Shown here one piece after another: positions 5,894-7,922 of a stretch of 7,922 nucleotides of DNA. Every line of letters begins with the position of its first letter. Positions within the stretch are counted from its first letter, which is position 1. Below the pieces are notes generated by a model. That model was not told the origin of the DNA. It worked only from the letters and a program-made list of their open reading frames with translations, and searched no databases. Origin of the DNA: an uncultured bacterium (GTDB lineage Bacteria; Bacillota_A; Clostridia; Oscillospirales; Oscillospiraceae); assembly GCA_945917385.1 (NCBI GenBank), contig CAMEHJ010000040.1, positions 1-7,922 of the forward strand, read 5' to 3'. Both the position numbers and the translations under genes were made by a program.

Positions 5894-6987
5894 TAGTTTA
5901 CTCCTTTCGTAAATACGTCGGTTCCGAAGCGCTGGGCGAGAATGTCACACAGCGCTATCGCGGCAACGCTGTCGATAACGGGGCATATCCTGCGGATGAT
6001 CGCGGGGTCATGCCGGCCGTGTATCTCAATGTCGGTCTGCTCCATTTTAAGAAAATCAACCGTGTGCTGTGCTCTTGCAATCGAGGGCGTTGGCTTTACG
6101 GCGCAGTTGAAGATTATGGGCATTCCGTTTGAGATGCCGCCGTTTATGCCGCCGTTATTGTTGCTCTCGGTGACGACTCTTCCATTGCTGAGTCTCAGGC
6201 CGTCGTTAAACTCGCTGCCGCGCAGCTTTGTTCCGGCAAAGCCCGCGCCGAACTCGATGCCCTTGATGCCGCCGATGCTGAATATCGCGTGGGATAGTAC
6301 GCTCTCTATGCTGTCAAACCACGGCTCGCCCACACCCGGGACAAGCCCGTTTATCGCGGTCTGCGTTATGCCGCCGACACTGTCGAGCGAATTTCTCGCG
6401 TCCATTATCCGCTCCGACATTTTGGCTTCACAAGTCTCGTCAAGCACCGGGAACAGGCTTCTATTCAGCTTTGCGATATCCTCCGCAATGTTTTCAAATT
6501 TCCTGTCATCAACGCCGCCGCAGGTGAGAATATGCGTACCTACCGAAACGCCGATACCTCCGAGCGCCGGGATGAGAATGCCCCCGACGGCGGTGAGCGC
6601 CGCCGTGACGCGGCCGGAGAAATGTCCGCCGCCCCGGTAGTCCTCATAGCCGTGATACTTGCAGTAGGCGCTGTAATCGGCGTGGGAGGGTCTTGCCCTG
6701 CCGTAGTCATAATCCTTACTGCGTGTATTCTCGTTTGGGATGAGAATGGTTATCGGAGTGCCGGTGGTTCTGCCGGAGAACACGCCGCTTACTATTCTGA
6801 AGTTATCCTGCTCCCGTCTCGGGGTATCTATCAACGACGCGGGGCGTCTGCGGGAAAGCTGGAGGGCGATAAAGTCCTCGCTGACGGCTATGCCGGGGGC
6901 AAGTCCGTCGATAACCGCGCCTATCATTTCGCCGTGGCTTTCACCGAATAGGGTAACGGAAACGCTCTGTCCGAAAGTGTTTTTCAT
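5893..6987 (-). CDS. aroC: Chorismate synthase
   Basis: Chorismate synthase removes phosphate from EPSP to make chorismate, step seven, and needs reduced FMN although the reaction is redox-neutral. The 364-residue length is normal. Seen here are the signature FGESHG with His18, RRRPASLIDTPRRE at 46-59, GTPI at 76-79, RPSHADY with His102, RGGGHFSGR at 118-126, the NNNGGINGGISNG stretch at 276-288 and RHDP at 325-328. There is no fused flavin reductase domain, so it is probably a monofunctional enzyme relying on a separate source of reduced flavin. Its ATG overlaps the aroB stop as ATGA, with GGAG eight bases upstream; its TAA shares a base with the next gene's ATG. Confidence 0.97.
   Translation of the reverse strand: MKNTFGQSVSVTLFGESHGEMIGAVIDGLAPGIAVSEDFIALQLSRRRPASLIDTPRREQDNFRIVSGVFSGRTTGTPITILIPNENTRSKDYDYGRARPSHADYSAYCKYHGYEDYRGGGHFSGRVTAALTAVGGILIPALGGIGVSVGTHILTCGGVDDRKFENIAEDIAKLNRSLFPVLDETCEAKMSERIMDARNSLDSVGGITQTAINGLVPGVGEPWFDSIESVLSHAIFSIGGIKGIEFGAGFAGTKLRGSEFNDGLRLSNGRVVTESNNNGGINGGISNGMPIIFNCAVKPTPSIARAQHTVDFLKMEQTDIEIHGRHDPAIIRRICPVIDSVAAIALCDILAQRFGTDVFTKGVN
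5901..5907 (-). promoter_or_regulatory. Strong Shine-Dalgarno site of the aroE-aroK gene
   Basis: AAAGGAG on the minus strand lies seven bases before the ATG at 5893 and inside the final codons of aroC. It is the best match to the 16S 3' end at any junction in the window, which suggests efficient initiation of the fused enzyme. Confidence 0.7.
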
Positions 6988-7922
6988 TCTAATGTCTCCA
7001 AACCGTCAAGCAGCTCGGCGGGTCTCACGTCTCTGAAGCTGAACGAGCCTATCTCGTCCACGCAGACCGCCGTGACAAATTCCGCCTGCATCTTTTTATC
7101 GTGCATGATATAGGGCAAAAGCTCCGCCTTCGTCTGCTCAATCCTTGTGGGAAGAGAATACTTTTCAAGTACCCTCCTTATTCTCTCCCTCGCCTCGCCG
7201 GCAGACAAGGGCAGCATGCCGAGCGCAACGCACTCGCCGTGGTAGTATCTGCCCTCGTTAAAGCCCTCGACAGCGTGGCCTATGGTGTGGCCGAAGTTCA
7301 GCACCTTGCGCAGTCCCTTTTCGTGGGGGTCGATTTCGACCACATCGCGCTTTATGCAAAGCGAGCGCCTGATTATCTCGGTGAGGTCGCGTGTCAGATC
7401 CTCGCTGTTTTCAATCAGCTCAAACAGCGCCTTATCGGAGGTTGCCGCCATTTTGATTGACTCGGCAAGCCCCGCCATGAGCTGCCTCCGGCTGAGCGTT
7501 TTCAGCGTGTCCGGGTCGATAATCACCTTTTTCGGCTGGTAGAAGGAGCCGACAATGTTCTTCACTCCGCCGAAGTTTACCGCCGTTTTGCCGCCGATGG
7601 AGGAATCCACCTGAGAAAGCAGCGTTGTCGGAATATTATAAAAATCTATGCCGCGCATATATATGCTGGCCACAAACGCGCTGAGGTCGCCCACCACCCC
7701 GCCGCCGACGGCGACGACGCAATCCTTTCTGGTAAAGGAAGCGTCAAGCATTGTTTTAAGCAGCACCTGAAGCGTCTCCATGCTCTTGCTGCCCTCGCCC
7801 TGCGGCACGGTCACAACGACGGGCGCTTTGCACTGCGCGGCAATTTTCTGTGCGTAGCATTCGGGTACGCCCTCGTCCGTCACGACAAGAACGCGCCTCT
7901 TGAGGTCAAGCTCATCTCTGGC
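6984..7922 (-). CDS. aroB: 3-dehydroquinate synthase (5' end cut off)
   Basis: 3-Dehydroquinate synthase cyclises DAHP to 3-dehydroquinate, step two, using NAD and a divalent metal, usually zinc. The C-terminal 312 residues are visible and the frame is open at the window edge; the family is about 340-365 residues, so roughly 25-40 N-terminal residues are missing. Motifs, numbered from the first visible residue: GEGSKS at 42-47, VGGGVVGD at 72-79, RGIDFYNIPTTLLSQVDSS at 90-108 then IGGK, KNIVGSFYQP at 121-130, and metal ligands Glu154 in LAES, His212 in NFGHTIGHA and His228 in YHGE. An in-frame GTG at 7883 is not the start, because conserved sequence of the first nucleotide-binding strand (RRVLVVTDEGV) runs across it. 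It is the first gene seen in this operon and overlaps aroC by 4 nt. Confidence 0.96.
   Translation of the reverse strand, partial: ARDELDLKRRVLVVTDEGVPECYAQKIAAQCKAPVVVTVPQGEGSKSMETLQVLLKTMLDASFTRKDCVVAVGGGVVGDLSAFVASIYMRGIDFYNIPTTLLSQVDSSIGGKTAVNFGGVKNIVGSFYQPKKVIIDPDTLKTLSRRQLMAGLAESIKMAATSDKALFELIENSEDLTRDLTEIIRRSLCIKRDVVEIDPHEKGLRKVLNFGHTIGHAVEGFNEGRYYHGECVALGMLPLSAGEARERIRRVLEKYSLPTRIEQTKAELLPYIMHDKKMQAEFVTAVCVDEIGSFSFRDVRPAELLDGLETLE

Larger units (their letters stand above)
1..7922 (-). other. Aromatic amino-acid biosynthesis operon (part)
   Basis: Eight genes lie head to tail on the minus strand in the order aroB, aroC, aroE-aroK, aroQ, aroA, tyrA, DAHP synthase, aminotransferase. 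Every junction is an overlap or a gap of at most 17 nt, leaving no room for an internal promoter or terminator outside coding sequence. Seven of the eight genes belong to the chorismate pathway or its tyrosine branch by clear family motifs, and the eighth is a PLP aminotransferase that can be the last step. Co-transcription is inferred from spacing and shared function. Both ends of the operon lie outside the window, so its regulation (for example a T-box or attenuator upstream of the first gene) cannot be seen. Confidence 0.9.

Noticed and set aside
5942..6640. Plus-strand open frame of 232 codons opposite aroC
   Set aside because: Its proline- and serine-rich translation is what the antisense of a glycine-rich protein gives; chorismate synthase on the other strand is unambiguous.
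7690..7722. Run of short GC-rich repeats (gccgccgacg-like)
   Set aside because: It simply encodes the VAVGGGVVGD motif of AroB; glycine and valine codons give the repetitive look.
1..7922. Possibility of a defence, mobile or otherwise undescribed system
   Set aside because: Every stretch is accounted for by conserved biosynthetic genes; there is no repeat array, integrase, transposase or unassigned coding region.

Overview
The window is densely coding on the minus strand, with no intergenic gap longer than 17 bases and no RNA gene, mobile element, CRISPR array or terminator that I can see. It holds what looks like a single operon for aromatic amino-acid biosynthesis. Transcription runs from high to low coordinates. 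The window opens inside aroB and closes inside an aminotransferase gene, so the promoter and terminator both lie outside.

Layout in transcription order: aroB (3-dehydroquinate synthase, 5' end missing), aroC (chorismate synthase), a fused aroE-aroK gene (shikimate dehydrogenase plus shikimate kinase in one chain), aroQ (type II 3-dehydroquinase), aroA (EPSP synthase), tyrA (prephenate/arogenate dehydrogenase), a type I DAHP synthase gene (aroF/aroG family), and a class I/II PLP-dependent aminotransferase (3' end missing).

Together these encode all seven steps from erythrose 4-phosphate plus phosphoenolpyruvate to chorismate: DAHP synthase, AroB, AroQ, AroE, AroK, AroA, AroC. TyrA and the aminotransferase point onward to tyrosine. 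Chorismate mutase and prephenate dehydratase are not present in the visible part. Adjacent genes overlap or nearly touch (ATGA at aroB/aroC and aroEK/aroQ, TAATG at aroC/aroEK, 2 nt between aroQ and aroA, 11-nt overlap aroA/tyrA, then 14-nt and 17-nt gaps), which suggests translational coupling.

The proteins have a clostridial (Firmicutes) flavour: the aroE-aroK fusion, the ESGSTLRF form of the EPSP synthase loop, the ASGLDIPVGMKNPT form of DAHP synthase, and the PGERIGY aminotransferase type. The DNA is moderately GC-rich with good Shine-Dalgarno sequences. A gut-type Oscillospiraceae/Ruminococcaceae relative is my best guess, but this rests on remembered protein families, not a search. I found no evidence of a novel system. 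The points most worth a second look are the bifunctional AroE-AroK protein and the unusual cofactor and active-site residues of TyrA.
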